A DNA stretch of 64,000 nt from Chlamydiales bacterium (GTDB taxonomy: Bacteria > Chlamydiota > Chlamydiia > Chlamydiales > JAAKFR01), in contig JAJACG010000004.1 in the NCBI GenBank assembly GCA_022601635.1, forward strand, positions 70,856-134,855. Direction: 5' to 3'. The notes beneath the pieces were generated by a model. It saw nothing but the letters and a program-made list of their open reading frames with translations. It had not been told where the DNA came from and made no database searches. Both the position numbers and the translations under genes were made by a program. Of the stretch, positions 26,240 through 34,292 are shown one piece after another. The first letter of the stretch is position 1, and each line of letters opens with the position of its first letter.

Positions 26240-26672
26240 TAGACGATTTTTTTTCATTTTTCTTCTGCTCATCATCACCGGTACCTCTGCCTTTTTATTT
26301 GCCAAGTCGCGCTTAGAAAAGCAGACGCGCTATGAAATTGTTGCTAGCAGAGGAGAGATTATGGCTTCTTCTCACAACCCCATTCAAGGGCGCATTGTAT
26401 TGACGCAGGTAAGACCCTCAGTGATTCACTACCCAGCGCGCGGTAAAGCGGCCAGCCTCACCATACGTTCCTGGTTAGCTGATTGGTCAGAATTTCCATC
26501 CAAAGCGTCGATCACTTTTCAAAACAATGAAGAGGATACTCACCTAGAGTTTGAGCTCTCAAAACCCTACTATGACAGAGCGCGCCAGCTACTCACGTTT
26601 GATATACAGGGCAAAATAGTTCTAACGCCCTACAGCACTATTCGCGATGTTCAGCTCTTTGTACATGAGTAG
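26232..26672 (+). CDS. Small membrane-anchored protein of the seven-paralog family
   Basis: 146 residues. The N-terminal hydrophobic segment FFFIFLLLIITGTSAFLFAK has no clear cleavage site and may stay as an anchor. RYEIVASRGEI replaces the Y-I-x-H-A-x-x-G block, VRPSVIHYPARGKAASLTIR and SWLADWSEF follow, and the end is VQLFVHE, where relatives have V-T-L-F-x-D. It is the last gene of the four-gene operon, and a fragment of the repeat element lies 32 bp downstream. Confidence 0.6.
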   Translation: MNNRRFFFIFLLLIITGTSAFLFAKSRLEKQTRYEIVASRGEIMASSHNPIQGRIVLTQVRPSVIHYPARGKAASLTIRSWLADWSEFPSKASITFQNNEEDTHLEFELSKPYYDRARQLLTFDIQGKIVLTPYSTIRDVQLFVHE

Positions 26673-26703
26673 ATTATAATCTTCGACATTTATTTATCCG
26701 TAA

Positions 26704-26720
26704 GGAGCCACTGAATAAGT
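26704..26720. repeat. Solitary end of the terminal-inverted-repeat element
   Basis: GGAGCCACTGAATAAGT matches the left end of the 160-bp elements and is preceded by TA. No second end is visible. It lies in the 51-bp gap between convergent genes. Confidence 0.4.
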
Positions 26721-26723
26721 ACG

Positions 26724-27098
26724 TTACGCCTTTTCGTGATAGATATTAACTCCTGGTACCTCAGCACCTTTATCAACACCCCAGCAGTTTTGAAAAATGA
26801 TAGACGTGAGCCCAGCTACCTGTTTCAGCGGCCCCAAATCGCTATTTTGAAGATCTGAATTGCGAGAAAAAGTAATTTGACTCACATTAGACCCTTGCAT
26901 TTGTTGCACATAGGTATCCAAAAGTGGACCATCGACCCGACCACGAAATTCAACGTTATCAGGATTATGTGCGTGAATAGCCTTTCTAACCTCAGACGGT
27001 AGAACCGTATCACCACTCCCAGATCCGAAGATCAGTCTCGATAATCCCCTTGAATTTTCAATAACAGCATTCACACCGTTTTTCACCACACTTGCCAT
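26724..27098 (-). CDS. Small hypothetical protein, LRR-like pattern
   Basis: 124 residues from the ATG at 27098, chosen because AAAGGAG lies 6 nt upstream; the frame extends to 27131. It has no signal peptide or membrane segment. The second half has Leu/Ile spacing reminiscent of one or two leucine-rich repeats (NVEFRGRVDGPLLDTYVQQM, LGPLKQVAGLTSIIFQNCWG). The match is weak. It follows hemD by 35 bp and could be the last gene of the hem-rad-rnc operon. Confidence 0.5.
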   Translation of the reverse strand: MASVVKNGVNAVIENSRGLSRLIFGSGSGDTVLPSEVRKAIHAHNPDNVEFRGRVDGPLLDTYVQQMQGSNVSQITFSRNSDLQNSDLGPLKQVAGLTSIIFQNCWGVDKGAEVPGVNIYHEKA

Positions 27099-27133
27099 CC
27101 GTAACTCCTTTGGTAAAAGTTTGAGGGACAAAT

Positions 27134-27733
27134 TTATCCCCTCTTTGCTTTTTGGCCTAGCAAAATTTGTACTCTTTTTAACTCCTTTTTTGTGATCGGA
27201 CCTATTGCAACTAGTTTCTTTTTTGGCAGATAGCCAAATATCTCCACAAAGGCGTGTACAGTTGATGGACTTGTAAAAATAAAACGATCAAAGGGTTCAA
27301 TATCGATTCTCTTTTTTGTTGGGAGCGTATCATAGGCAATAAAGGCGTGCGCCTCTCTCTTCATCAAATAGTCCAGAAGAAGGGGTCGAGCAGAGGAGGA
27401 ATGGGGAAAAAAGAAGGAGCCCTCTGTTACTTTCAAAATTTCCAGTACACCTTCAGCCTGTTCTAGGTCAGCCACTTTGAAGAGTTCGATATTGAGTTCA
27501 GAGCAGAGTTTAGCGGTTGCCTTGCCTACCACAATTGCGGGGCGAGAGCAGCGCGCATATTTCGCGTAGATCGAAACAGCTGATCTGCTTGTAAATATGA
27601 CAAAATCAAATTGGGGGAGGTATTCAAATTGCTGCTCTAGCCCCTCTCTTGGTTGGATCTCAATGATGGGAAAGTGGACGACCTCTCCTGGAAACCTTGA
27701 GGGATCAAGCCCCAGATAGAGCGTATTGGTCAT
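27134..27733 (-). CDS. hemD: Uroporphyrinogen-III synthase-like protein
   Basis: A 199-residue protein built like HemD: two Rossmann-like halves, with FDFVIFTSRSAVSIY and its counterpart FDRFIFTSPSTVHAFVEIFG, and a closing KKLVAIGPITKKEL. HemD closes the ring of hydroxymethylbilane made by HemC. HemD proteins are poorly conserved, so the call leans on the pattern and on overlap with hemC (29 bp). The start MTNTLYLGL at 27733 is preferred; the frame opens at 27775. Confidence 0.75.
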   Translation of the reverse strand: MTNTLYLGLDPSRFPGEVVHFPIIEIQPREGLEQQFEYLPQFDFVIFTSRSAVSIYAKYARCSRPAIVVGKATAKLCSELNIELFKVADLEQAEGVLEILKVTEGSFFFPHSSSARPLLLDYLMKREAHAFIAYDTLPTKKRIDIEPFDRFIFTSPSTVHAFVEIFGYLPKKKLVAIGPITKKELKRVQILLGQKAKRG

Positions 27734-28382
27734 GATGTACCTGTGAAAAGAGCTGTCGCATCTGCTCATCACCAACTCTTGCTAACACAGCCAGCCTTCC
27801 TTGAAGTGGCGCTGTTTCACCTGGAAGGCGGATGCGGTTGAGGTTGGTCAAACCGAGGCGAATTAGCGCTGCCTCAGCAATCACGACTCCATCCACTTTG
27901 CGCTCATAGAGACGATCCAACCTCTGTCGAATCGTACCGCGTATATCAACAAAATCTAGTCCATCTCGCAGCTGGCTCACCACCTCCTCACGACGAGTCG
28001 AGCTTGTGCCTATCACCATTCCTGATTTGAGCTCTTCTCCCTCGCGCAAAACAAGAGCATCAGAAGGGTCAATACCTTGCGTCAAGGCAACCATCTCAAC
28101 ACCTTCAGGCAGAGGATCTGGTAGATCTTTTGCTGAGTGAATGGTTACATGCACCTTGTATGTCAAAAGCGCCTCATCTAATTCACGGGTGAAGAAATCT
28201 GTCTGACCCAAATCTCTTAATGAAGTGAAGTGGTCTAGATCTCCATGAGTCTTCATCCACACTGGTTCATACTCACACTCCATTTGTGAAAAAATCTCCT
28301 CAACCTGCCTTCTGGAAAGTAGAGAATCTCTTGCTCCAACCTTAAGAGAGAGTGGCTTCGATTGCTTCTTCAACACGTTCAA
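27705..28382 (-). CDS. hemC: Porphobilinogen deaminase, short form without domain 3
   Basis: The enzyme that joins four porphobilinogen units. Domains 1 and 2 are clear: VGARDSLLSRRQVEEI, TIHSAKDLPDPLPEG, and GTSSTRREEVVSQLRDGLDF, followed by DIRGTIRQRLDRLYE. The protein stops at 225 residues, just after LQGRLAVLARVGDEQMRQLF. Domain 3 of typical HemC (about 310 residues), with the cysteine that holds the dipyrromethane cofactor, is missing. I recall chlamydial HemC proteins being short as well. The start overlaps radA by 41 bp. Confidence 0.88.
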   Translation of the reverse strand: MNVLKKQSKPLSLKVGARDSLLSRRQVEEIFSQMECEYEPVWMKTHGDLDHFTSLRDLGQTDFFTRELDEALLTYKVHVTIHSAKDLPDPLPEGVEMVALTQGIDPSDALVLREGEELKSGMVIGTSSTRREEVVSQLRDGLDFVDIRGTIRQRLDRLYERKVDGVVIAEAALIRLGLTNLNRIRLPGETAPLQGRLAVLARVGDEQMRQLFSQVHHDQYALSGA

Positions 28383-29655
28383 CTCCTATTACTTCAATAT
28401 TTGGAACCTTTACCATATCACGTTTAGGGACAACAGCTCGTTTGAACCCCATCATCACAGCCTCTTTGAGTCGCACCTCAATGCGCGATACAGAGCGTAC
28501 CTCTCCGCCCAGGCCAACCTCCCCAAGCACGACTGTGTTCGCATCCACTTCGCGATTACTCAAAGATGAGGAGACGGCAATAGTAGCTGCAAGATCAACA
28601 GCTGGCTCGGTGATTCGCAAACCGCCAGCAATTGAAACAAAGACATCTCGGTTGTGAAGCTGATAGCCAACGCGCTTTTCAAGCACAGCTAGAAGCAAAA
28701 CAAGACGATTTTGGTCAAATCCGGAGCAGCGCCTTGAGGGAGAGCTGTAGGTGCTTGCTGTGACAAGCGCCTGTGTTTCAATCAAAATGGGTCTGGTCCC
28801 TTCAAGAGTTGGAAAAATGACGGATCCAGAAGCTCCTCGGAGTCGCTCTTCAAGGAAGATTTCAGAGGGGTTGCTTACCTCAGATAGTCCCCCTCCTGTC
28901 ATCTGAAAGACAGCCACCTCATCAGTGGAGCCAAAGCGATTTTTGATGCCGCGCAACAGGCGGTAGTTGTTGCGCTTTTCTCCTTCAAAGTAGAGTACGG
29001 TATCCACAATGTGTTCTAAAACTCGCGGACCTGCGATCTCTCCAGATTTGGTCACATGGCCTATCAAAAAGGTGGAAATCCCCTTCCCTTTGGCAATATG
29101 CATGCATTCAGCGGCAGCCTCTCGCACCTGAACAACTGAACCGGGAGCTGAAGGCAGCTCCTCTTTATAGACGATCTGGATTGAATCAATGATCAGAAGA
29201 TCGGGCTTATGCTGCTCAATCTGCTGTTTGATCAAGGAGAGGTTGGTTTCGCTGAGTAGCAAAATCTTGTCAGAGGTAACTTGGAGGCGCTGCGCTCTCA
29301 TCGAAGTTTGCGCCACCGACTCCTCACCACAGACATAGAGTACTGTTTTTCCCTGCTGAGCGATGCCTTGAGAGACCTGTAAAAGCAGAGTCGATTTTCC
29401 AATGCCTGGATCTCCACCAACCAAGGTGAGTGAGCCAGGAACAACTCCCCCGCCAATAAGACGATCAAACTCTTCGAGACCGGTGGGAAATCTCTGCACA
29501 TTTTCCTGCTCGACGCTGTCAAGACGCACAGCTGCAGAGTGAGCCATAGCGCCTTCAACAAAGGTATTCCACCCCTCACATGAGGGGCACTGCCCCACCC
29601 ATTTGGAGAGGCTGTGGCCGCAGGCGTTGCAGCTCCAAAGCATCTTCTGCTTCAT
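28342..29655 (-). CDS. radA: DNA repair protein RadA (Sms)
   Basis: A 437-residue RecA-like branch-migration helicase. The N-terminal zinc finger is CNACGHSLSKWVGQCPSC, Walker A is GGDPGIGKSTLL, the RadA-specific motif is KNRFGSTDEV, and the Lon-like C-terminal domain starts around VSIAGGLRITEPAVDLA. All parts are complete. It overlaps rnc upstream by 4 bp and hemC downstream by 41 bp, in Chlamydia order (rnc, radA, hemC). Confidence 0.97.
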   Translation of the reverse strand: MKQKMLWSCNACGHSLSKWVGQCPSCEGWNTFVEGAMAHSAAVRLDSVEQENVQRFPTGLEEFDRLIGGGVVPGSLTLVGGDPGIGKSTLLLQVSQGIAQQGKTVLYVCGEESVAQTSMRAQRLQVTSDKILLLSETNLSLIKQQIEQHKPDLLIIDSIQIVYKEELPSAPGSVVQVREAAAECMHIAKGKGISTFLIGHVTKSGEIAGPRVLEHIVDTVLYFEGEKRNNYRLLRGIKNRFGSTDEVAVFQMTGGGLSEVSNPSEIFLEERLRGASGSVIFPTLEGTRPILIETQALVTASTYSSPSRRCSGFDQNRLVLLLAVLEKRVGYQLHNRDVFVSIAGGLRITEPAVDLAATIAVSSSLSNREVDANTVVLGEVGLGGEVRSVSRIEVRLKEAVMMGFKRAVVPKRDMVKVPNIEVIGVERVEEAIEATLS

Positions 29656-30332
29656 CTCTCAATCTCCAGTAGGGCAGCCTTTGCTGCCTCCTTTTGTGCC
29701 TCTTTTTTGGAAAGACCGCATCCCTCTCCAATTTTCTCATTACCCATCAAAACAGCGACACGAAACTCCTTCTTGTGTGAGGGGCCAAACTCCTCGAGCA
29801 CCTCATAAGCAGGCGTCAGCTGAAAATGTTTCTGTGTGTAGTCTTGTAGATCAGCCTTCCAATTGCGCTCGGGCGCTGCTTGCTGGCTCTGGATCGCTTC
29901 CAAAAAGTTGTCAAAAAAGAAGCTGCGTGCGACTTGGTAGCCTCCATCGAGGTATATAGCCCCCAAAAGCGCTTCAAAAAGGTCTGCCAAAATGGAGTCG
30001 CGCCCCTTGCCTTGATTGAACTGCTCACCCTTTCCGAGGCGCAAATAGGAGTCGATCTCGAGCGCTTTGACATGCTCAGCACAGGCAGAAGCAGCGACAA
30101 GCTGCGCCCTTATCTTGGAGCAGCTGCCCTCAGAGGCGTCAGGCAGCGAGGTGTAGAGATATTCAGCCACAAGAAGGCCCAAGATAGAGTCACCTAAAAA
30201 TTCGAGACGCTCATTGTGGCCTAAACAGCTATTTTGATGCTCATTCCAAAAAGAGCGGTGGGTAAAAGCGAGCTCCAAGAGGGCTGAATCTTGAAAAGAG
30301 TAGCCAATTTTTTTTTCGATCTCTTCTTTCAT
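29652..30332 (-). CDS. rnc: Ribonuclease III
   Basis: A dimeric dsRNA endonuclease for rRNA and mRNA processing. NERLEFLGDSILGLLVAEYL is the RNase III signature with the catalytic Glu and Asp, followed by DLFEALLGAIYLDGG with the second Asp/Glu pair. The C-terminal dsRBD ends in GCGLSKKEAQKEAAKAAL. I take the ATG at 30332; a GTG three codons upstream (30341) is in frame, and neither has a good ribosome site. A 12-bp palindrome overlaps this start region. Confidence 0.96.
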   Translation of the reverse strand: MKEEIEKKIGYSFQDSALLELAFTHRSFWNEHQNSCLGHNERLEFLGDSILGLLVAEYLYTSLPDASEGSCSKIRAQLVAASACAEHVKALEIDSYLRLGKGEQFNQGKGRDSILADLFEALLGAIYLDGGYQVARSFFFDNFLEAIQSQQAAPERNWKADLQDYTQKHFQLTPAYEVLEEFGPSHKKEFRVAVLMGNEKIGEGCGLSKKEAQKEAAKAALLEIER

Positions 30333-30337
30333 TGGAC

Positions 30338-30349
30338 GCACTATAGTGC
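30338..30349. promoter_or_regulatory. 12-bp palindrome between divergent rnc and the CT296-like gene
   Basis: GCACTATAGTGC is a perfect palindrome next to the rnc start. For the plus-strand gene it falls inside the spacer between TTGGAC (30332-30337) and TAATAT (30357-30362), which lies 6 nt before that ATG. An operator role is inferred. Confidence 0.4.
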
Positions 30350-30368
30350 ATCGTGTTAATATTTTCCC

Positions 30369-30725
30369 ATGCGTTTTGCAGTGACCCCAGAACAGAAGAA
30401 ATTTTTTGTCCGCAAGGGCTATATCACCTTTGATGAGCTTCCCACAAATAAGGAGCGAGAGGTAGCGCAGCTGATTAATGAGCTGACCGACCTGACACCC
30501 TTGCGTATTGTGGAAAAAAAGAGCTTAAAAAAGTTTCCTGAAGTCCCTGAACCTATTGATGATCTCACTGATTGCGTCTTGCTGCAATCGGTGGTTCATG
30601 GCTGGGTAATTATTTTTAACTCCGCCTTTCCCAGAATTGAGGAGAAGATAGATGGGGAGTTTCTCTACACGAGATTTACGAAGCGCTATCTAAACCCTGA
30701 AAAGCATCCGGTTGTTTATGGTTGA
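30369..30725 (+). CDS. CT296-like hypothetical protein
   Basis: A 118-residue protein in the place of CT296 (between rnc and phosphoglucomutase). The start QKKFFVRKGYITFDELPTN resembles the first helix-strand of phytanoyl-CoA/2-oxoglutarate dioxygenases, whose fold was reported for CT296. The His-x-Asp iron site cannot be identified here, and the protein is shorter than the CT296 I remember, so it may be a reduced version. TAATAT lies 6 nt before the ATG. Its stop codon overlaps a tiny membrane-protein ORF. Confidence 0.6.
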   Translation: MRFAVTPEQKKFFVRKGYITFDELPTNKEREVAQLINELTDLTPLRIVEKKSLKKFPEVPEPIDDLTDCVLLQSVVHGWVIIFNSAFPRIEEKIDGEFLYTRFTKRYLNPEKHPVVYG

Positions 30726-30816
30726 TCCTGAAGCAGTTGTTATTTTCATCATCACAGGAATTTTTCTTGTGCTCTTTGTTGTAGCTGGCATTTTGCGTAG
30801 GCATGACCAAGAGTAG
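30718..30816 (+). CDS. Tiny single-pass membrane protein (32 residues)
   Basis: The ATG at 30718 overlaps the previous stop, and the frame encodes MVDPEAVVIFIITGIFLVLF, a short continuation, then the basic end RRHDQE and TAG. It has one clear membrane helix with acidic residues before and arginines after it, the orientation expected for N-out/C-in. Coupling to the upstream gene and a clean topology support a real gene, but at this length it could be chance. Confidence 0.45.
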   Translation: MVDPEAVVIFIITGIFLVLFVVAGILRRHDQE

Positions 30817-30820
30817 ACTA

Positions 30821-30849
30821 TTGTCTTTTTGGAGAGATGACGTTACTCT
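30821..30849 (+). promoter_or_regulatory. Promoter of the phosphoglucomutase gene
   Basis: TTGTCT (30821-30826), 17 bp, TACTCT (30844-30849), then 6 nt to the ATG at 30856. This again predicts a leaderless transcript. Confidence 0.55.
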
Positions 30850-30855
30850 TAGTGC

Positions 30856-32583
30856 ATGAAGTTAGATGATCAGACTGAAGCCAACATAGAGCGTTGGCTC
30901 AAAGACAACCCAGATAGAGCAGCAATTGACCAGATGAGTGAGAGGGAGCGCACCGACGCTTTTTACCGCGACCTCGCCTTTGGAACGGGAGGGCTGCGCG
31001 GCATAATGGGTATTGGCACCAACCGCATCAATCTCTATACGATTCAAAGGGCGACTCAGGGGCTTGCTAACTACATATTGAGTAAGAAGAGCAAGAAGGG
31101 AGTGGTGATTGGCTATGATTCGCGCAAAAACTCTGCTCTCTTTGCTCAGGAGGCGGCTCTTGTTTTGGCGGCCAATGGAATCGAGGTCTTTTTATTTGAG
31201 CAGATGCGACCGACGCCACTTGTCTCATTTGCTGTAAGGCACAAAAATGCGATTGCGGGGATCATGATTACAGCGTCGCACAATCCGCCTCAATATAATG
31301 GTTATAAGGTCTATTGGGAGCATGGTGGTCAAGTTTTACCGCCTCATGATGAGGGGATCATCGATGAGGTAAGTCGGGTGGAGCGGGTGCACCGCGTGGA
31401 GAGTTCAACTTTGATCCATCAGATGGGTGAGGAGGTTGATGAGGCCTATATTGAGGCGATCTCCAAGCTGTCGCTTCATCCTGAAAACCGCATCTGCGGG
31501 GGTGAGCTGAGCATTGTCTATACAAGTTTGCATGGGGCGGGCATCTCTGTTGTTCCGAAGGTTTTAAAGAGCTGGGGGTTTGACACTCTTAATCTTGTTG
31601 AGAAGCAGGTGATTCCAGATGGTTCTTTTCCAACAGTGAGCCGTCCTAATCCGGAGGAGCCGGCAGCCTTAGAGCTCGGTATTGAGGAGCTGAAAAGGGT
31701 GCAGGGCGATCTTTTGATTGCGACGGATCCTGATGCGGACCGTATTGGGATTGCTACACTTGAGCATGGAAAGCCTGTCTATTTCAATGGGAATGAGGTG
31801 GCGTGTATGGTGCTGGAGCATCTTTGCCAGTCGATGCAGGGCAAGATGCCGCCGAAGCCGATGTTTGTGAAGACGATTGTGACGACGGAGCTTTTTGCAA
31901 CGATTGCAAAACACTATGGCGCCTCTTGCCTCGATGTCTTGACTGGCTTCAAATATATTGGGGAGAAGATTGCACAGTGGGAAGATGAGAGTAAGAGGTT
32001 AACCTCAACTCATCACTACATTTTTGGTGGTGAGGAGTCCTATGGCTACTTACCGGGGACGCATGCGCGCGATAAGGATGCTGTTGTGATGGCGGCTGTG
32101 ATTTCCCAGATGGCGCTGCAGTGCAAGTTACAGGACAAGACACTTTCTGATTTTCTCTTTGAGATCTATATGAAGTATGGCGTGTATGCCAATGCGACCA
32201 AATCGTTTGAATTTGAGGGCAAGGAGGGTCAGGAGAAGATGGAGCAGATGATGCAGCATCTGCGTGAGGCTCCACCGAAGAAGATTGGCCATGTGGATGT
32301 GCGAGTGATGGAGGATTACTGGACACATCAGATGAAGAATTTGGAGACGGGCAAAACGGCACCACTGACACTTCCCAAGTCCAATGTGATTCTCTTTCGT
32401 TTGGTGGATGGCTCAAAACTTGTTGTACGGCCGTCGGGAACGGAGCCAAAAATCAAGTTTTACTGCGAGGTTGTGGACCCGCATTTTCATCCAGATCGCC
32501 ACAGCGTGCAGAAGTCGCTTGAGAAGTGTTACCGGCAGATCGATGAGAAGATTGAGCAGCTCTACCGTTTGGGCGCTGCGTAA
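30856..32583 (+). CDS. Phosphoglucomutase/phosphomannomutase
   Basis: A 575-residue alpha-D-phosphohexomutase of the long form. GTGGLRGIMGIGTNRIN is the family N-terminus, and the phospho-serine loop is TASHNPPQYNGYKVYW. The metal loop is DPDADRIGIA, the sugar loop is FGGEESYGYLPG, and the phosphate-binding end is VRPSGTEPKIKFY. It interconverts hexose-1- and hexose-6-phosphates for glycogen and envelope sugars. The orthologue in Chlamydia order is CT295. The stop codon is followed directly by a full repeat element. Confidence 0.95.
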   Translation: MKLDDQTEANIERWLKDNPDRAAIDQMSERERTDAFYRDLAFGTGGLRGIMGIGTNRINLYTIQRATQGLANYILSKKSKKGVVIGYDSRKNSALFAQEAALVLAANGIEVFLFEQMRPTPLVSFAVRHKNAIAGIMITASHNPPQYNGYKVYWEHGGQVLPPHDEGIIDEVSRVERVHRVESSTLIHQMGEEVDEAYIEAISKLSLHPENRICGGELSIVYTSLHGAGISVVPKVLKSWGFDTLNLVEKQVIPDGSFPTVSRPNPEEPAALELGIEELKRVQGDLLIATDPDADRIGIATLEHGKPVYFNGNEVACMVLEHLCQSMQGKMPPKPMFVKTIVTTELFATIAKHYGASCLDVLTGFKYIGEKIAQWEDESKRLTSTHHYIFGGEESYGYLPGTHARDKDAVVMAAVISQMALQCKLQDKTLSDFLFEIYMKYGVYANATKSFEFEGKEGQEKMEQMMQHLREAPPKKIGHVDVRVMEDYWTHQMKNLETGKTAPLTLPKSNVILFRLVDGSKLVVRPSGTEPKIKFYCEVVDPHFHPDRHSVQKSLEKCYRQIDEKIEQLYRLGAA

Positions 32584-32584
32584 A

Positions 32585-32744
32585 GGAGTTACTGAATAAC
32601 TCGGTTATTAGAGATTCTGCCAAGATTTATGACGCTGGAAAATTCGGAGCCTGACGCTAACCCCTTGCGGTACGTTTAGGCGAGAATAATGCAGCGAGGT
32701 GAAGATTGGCGGAAGATCTGGTGAGGGAGTTGTTCAGTATCTCC
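32585..32744. repeat. 160-bp terminal-inverted-repeat element, copy C (MITE-like)
   Basis: The ends GGAGTTACTGAATAACTC and GGAGTTGTTCAGTATCTCC, interior GATTCTGCCAAGATTT...GAAGATTGGCGGAAGATC and CTAACCCCTTGCGG closely follow copy B. It starts 1 bp after the phosphoglucomutase stop and ends 9 bp before the stop of the convergent HIT-like gene. TA flanks both sides (GTAA, ATAA). No ORF. Confidence 0.8.
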
Positions 32745-32753
32745 ATAAGAACT

Positions 32754-33503
32754 CTATCGAGGCGGAAAGGTATCGTAGTGATTATTCTGCCAGTCACCGA
32801 GGTTTTCGGCTGCAATACGGCCATACGCATGCCACTGCCTCTGACCAGCTGGCCTACCGCATGGGAAGACTAACCGATAGTCTTCCCCCTCTGTCTGCTC
32901 TTTGAGCTCAGTGATGAAGCGATCAGCAAGCCGCACGATCTCTGCCCTTTGATTCAGGCTCATAGCCAGGAAGGTAACCGGTGGATTATCACTAGTTGGG
33001 ATGATCAGAGGATACCCAGCAGGAGATCGAATCAAGGTGTAGCCACGCTCGTTATAGCCTACTGCCTCTATATTACAAAGTGCGCATGCAGGGGTATGAG
33101 GTTCCACTTCAAGATCGCCGATATTACCTCTACCCATAAGCTCGACCCCCTCATTACTGAACCGGACCATAACACCTCTATTATGAGGTTCTACGATAGT
33201 ATGATTGATATCACCTTGGAAATTGGCATAGCTTTTCAATCTTGCCAAATCGTCTGACCGCTCCTCCTCCGCACCCTTGCAAGAGCATAAAAGTATGCTA
33301 ACAGCTAGGCCTGAGATGCAAGCAGTAATCGCTGAACTATTGCACATCACTAAGCGTGAACGCATCGGTATTTTGAGATAATAACTAGCAAACGAGGCAG
33401 CTAGACTAATCAGTGCTATGCTGGTTAGCGTGCTAATAGCAATATACTTATTTTTTAATGAGAGTTGTGGGCATCGCAAAGCTTCCATTCGGCTACAATT
33501 CAT
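32754..33503 (-). CDS. Inc-like membrane protein with degenerate HIT-type domain
   Basis: 249 residues. Two hydrophobic segments (about 20-42 and 52-75) form an Inc-like pair. The soluble part matches the HIT fold in order: PACALCNIE (C140, C143, as in the C-x-F-C start of HIT proteins), ERGYTLIRSPAGYPLIIPT, then NQRAEIVRLADRFITELKEQ as the long helix, EDYRLVFPCGRPAGQRQWHAYGRI as the triad strand. The H-x-H-x-H triad is reduced to one His (H225), so nucleotide hydrolase activity is doubtful. It is paralogous to the gene at 33493, with which it overlaps by 11 bp. Confidence 0.6.
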   Translation of the reverse strand: MNCSRMEALRCPQLSLKNKYIAISTLTSIALISLAASFASYYLKIPMRSRLVMCNSSAITACISGLAVSILLCSCKGAEEERSDDLARLKSYANFQGDINHTIVEPHNRGVMVRFSNEGVELMGRGNIGDLEVEPHTPACALCNIEAVGYNERGYTLIRSPAGYPLIIPTSDNPPVTFLAMSLNQRAEIVRLADRFITELKEQTEGEDYRLVFPCGRPAGQRQWHAYGRIAAENLGDWQNNHYDTFPPR

Positions 33504-34263
33504 TTTCCATCTTCCTCTTCCAATCTTTTCCCACCTCTGTTAAGTCATCCAGCTCGCCACGATGGGCATGAAAAAATACGCGTGATCGAATATGCTCGAT
33601 CCTGCCACCGACATGTGTGTTAACCTGATGGGCCATGGATCCGCAGCGAAACTCCACCTTGAACTCTTGATTGGGGTAGCTTCTCTTCAAAATGGAGATC
33701 ACACGATCCGCTTGAAGAAGCATAGCGCGTTTTTGATTACCAGTCATATGAAGGAAGGTTGGTGGAATCTCTCGACCCAGTAGATAAATAATAGGGTTCC
33801 CAAAGGCAGAGGCCAGCAGATGTCTTTGATCAAGATCCCGTTTGAACTGAAAAGGACTCTTATTCTTACATAAAACACAACTACTAGGAGTATGCTTGCC
33901 TGTAAGAATCATCTCGCCCCTACCCGCAACACCTTCTATACTCATACCCTCAGGACCAACTGTCACAATGGCACCTTTCGTTGTGGGGATCGGGATAGCG
34001 AGATCCATATCGTTGGGAAAATTCTCAAAAGAAGGAATCTCTCTCTTCTTCAAAAATAGAAGCGGCAGACATAGAGAAGAAAGTGCCAAGGTTGATGCAG
34101 CAAACGGCTGTGTAAATTTGCGTAGCTTCATAGAAATCTTAGAATGGCAAGCAAGTGCCACAATTGAAAGCGCAACAAGCGCGACCAAGATAGTCGCAGA
34201 ACTCTTTTTAAAATTCCCCAACTGGGAAGAAGTAAACGAAATAGTTGAAGGCGCGCATCTCAT
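33493..34263 (-). CDS. Inc-like membrane protein with degenerate HIT-type domain, paralog
   Basis: 256 residues with the same plan as its neighbour: two hydrophobic segments (about 22-39 and 52-71), then HTPSSCVLCKN (C129, C132), RHLLASAFGNPIIYLLGREI, NQKRAMLLQADRVISILKRS, and VEFRCGSMAHQVNTHVGGRI. Two histidines (H212, H217) remain where HIT proteins have three. A further basic, His-containing tail follows. The pair arose by tandem duplication. TATAAT ends 6 nt before the ATG (34270-34275), so the operon is probably read from a leaderless mRNA. Confidence 0.6.
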   Translation of the reverse strand: MRCAPSTISFTSSQLGNFKKSSATILVALVALSIVALACHSKISMKLRKFTQPFAASTLALSSLCLPLLFLKKREIPSFENFPNDMDLAIPIPTTKGAIVTVGPEGMSIEGVAGRGEMILTGKHTPSSCVLCKNKSPFQFKRDLDQRHLLASAFGNPIIYLLGREIPPTFLHMTGNQKRAMLLQADRVISILKRSYPNQEFKVEFRCGSMAHQVNTHVGGRIEHIRSRVFFHAHRGELDDLTEVGKDWKRKMENEL

Positions 34264-34269
34264 GCTAAC

Positions 34270-34275
34270 ATTATA
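34270..34275 (-). promoter_or_regulatory. -10 box of the HIT-like gene pair
   Basis: Consensus TATAAT on the minus strand, 6 nt before the start codon, with TTTGAT 16 bp upstream as a possible -35. Confidence 0.5.
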
Positions 34276-34292
34276 GCATGATTAAGAAAAAA

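Noticed and set aside
34258-34271. ATCTCATGCTAACA occurs here and again near 48428, upstream of two minus-strand genes
   Set aside because: A shared 14-mer, but its position relative to start codon and promoter differs at the two sites, so I treat it as chance.
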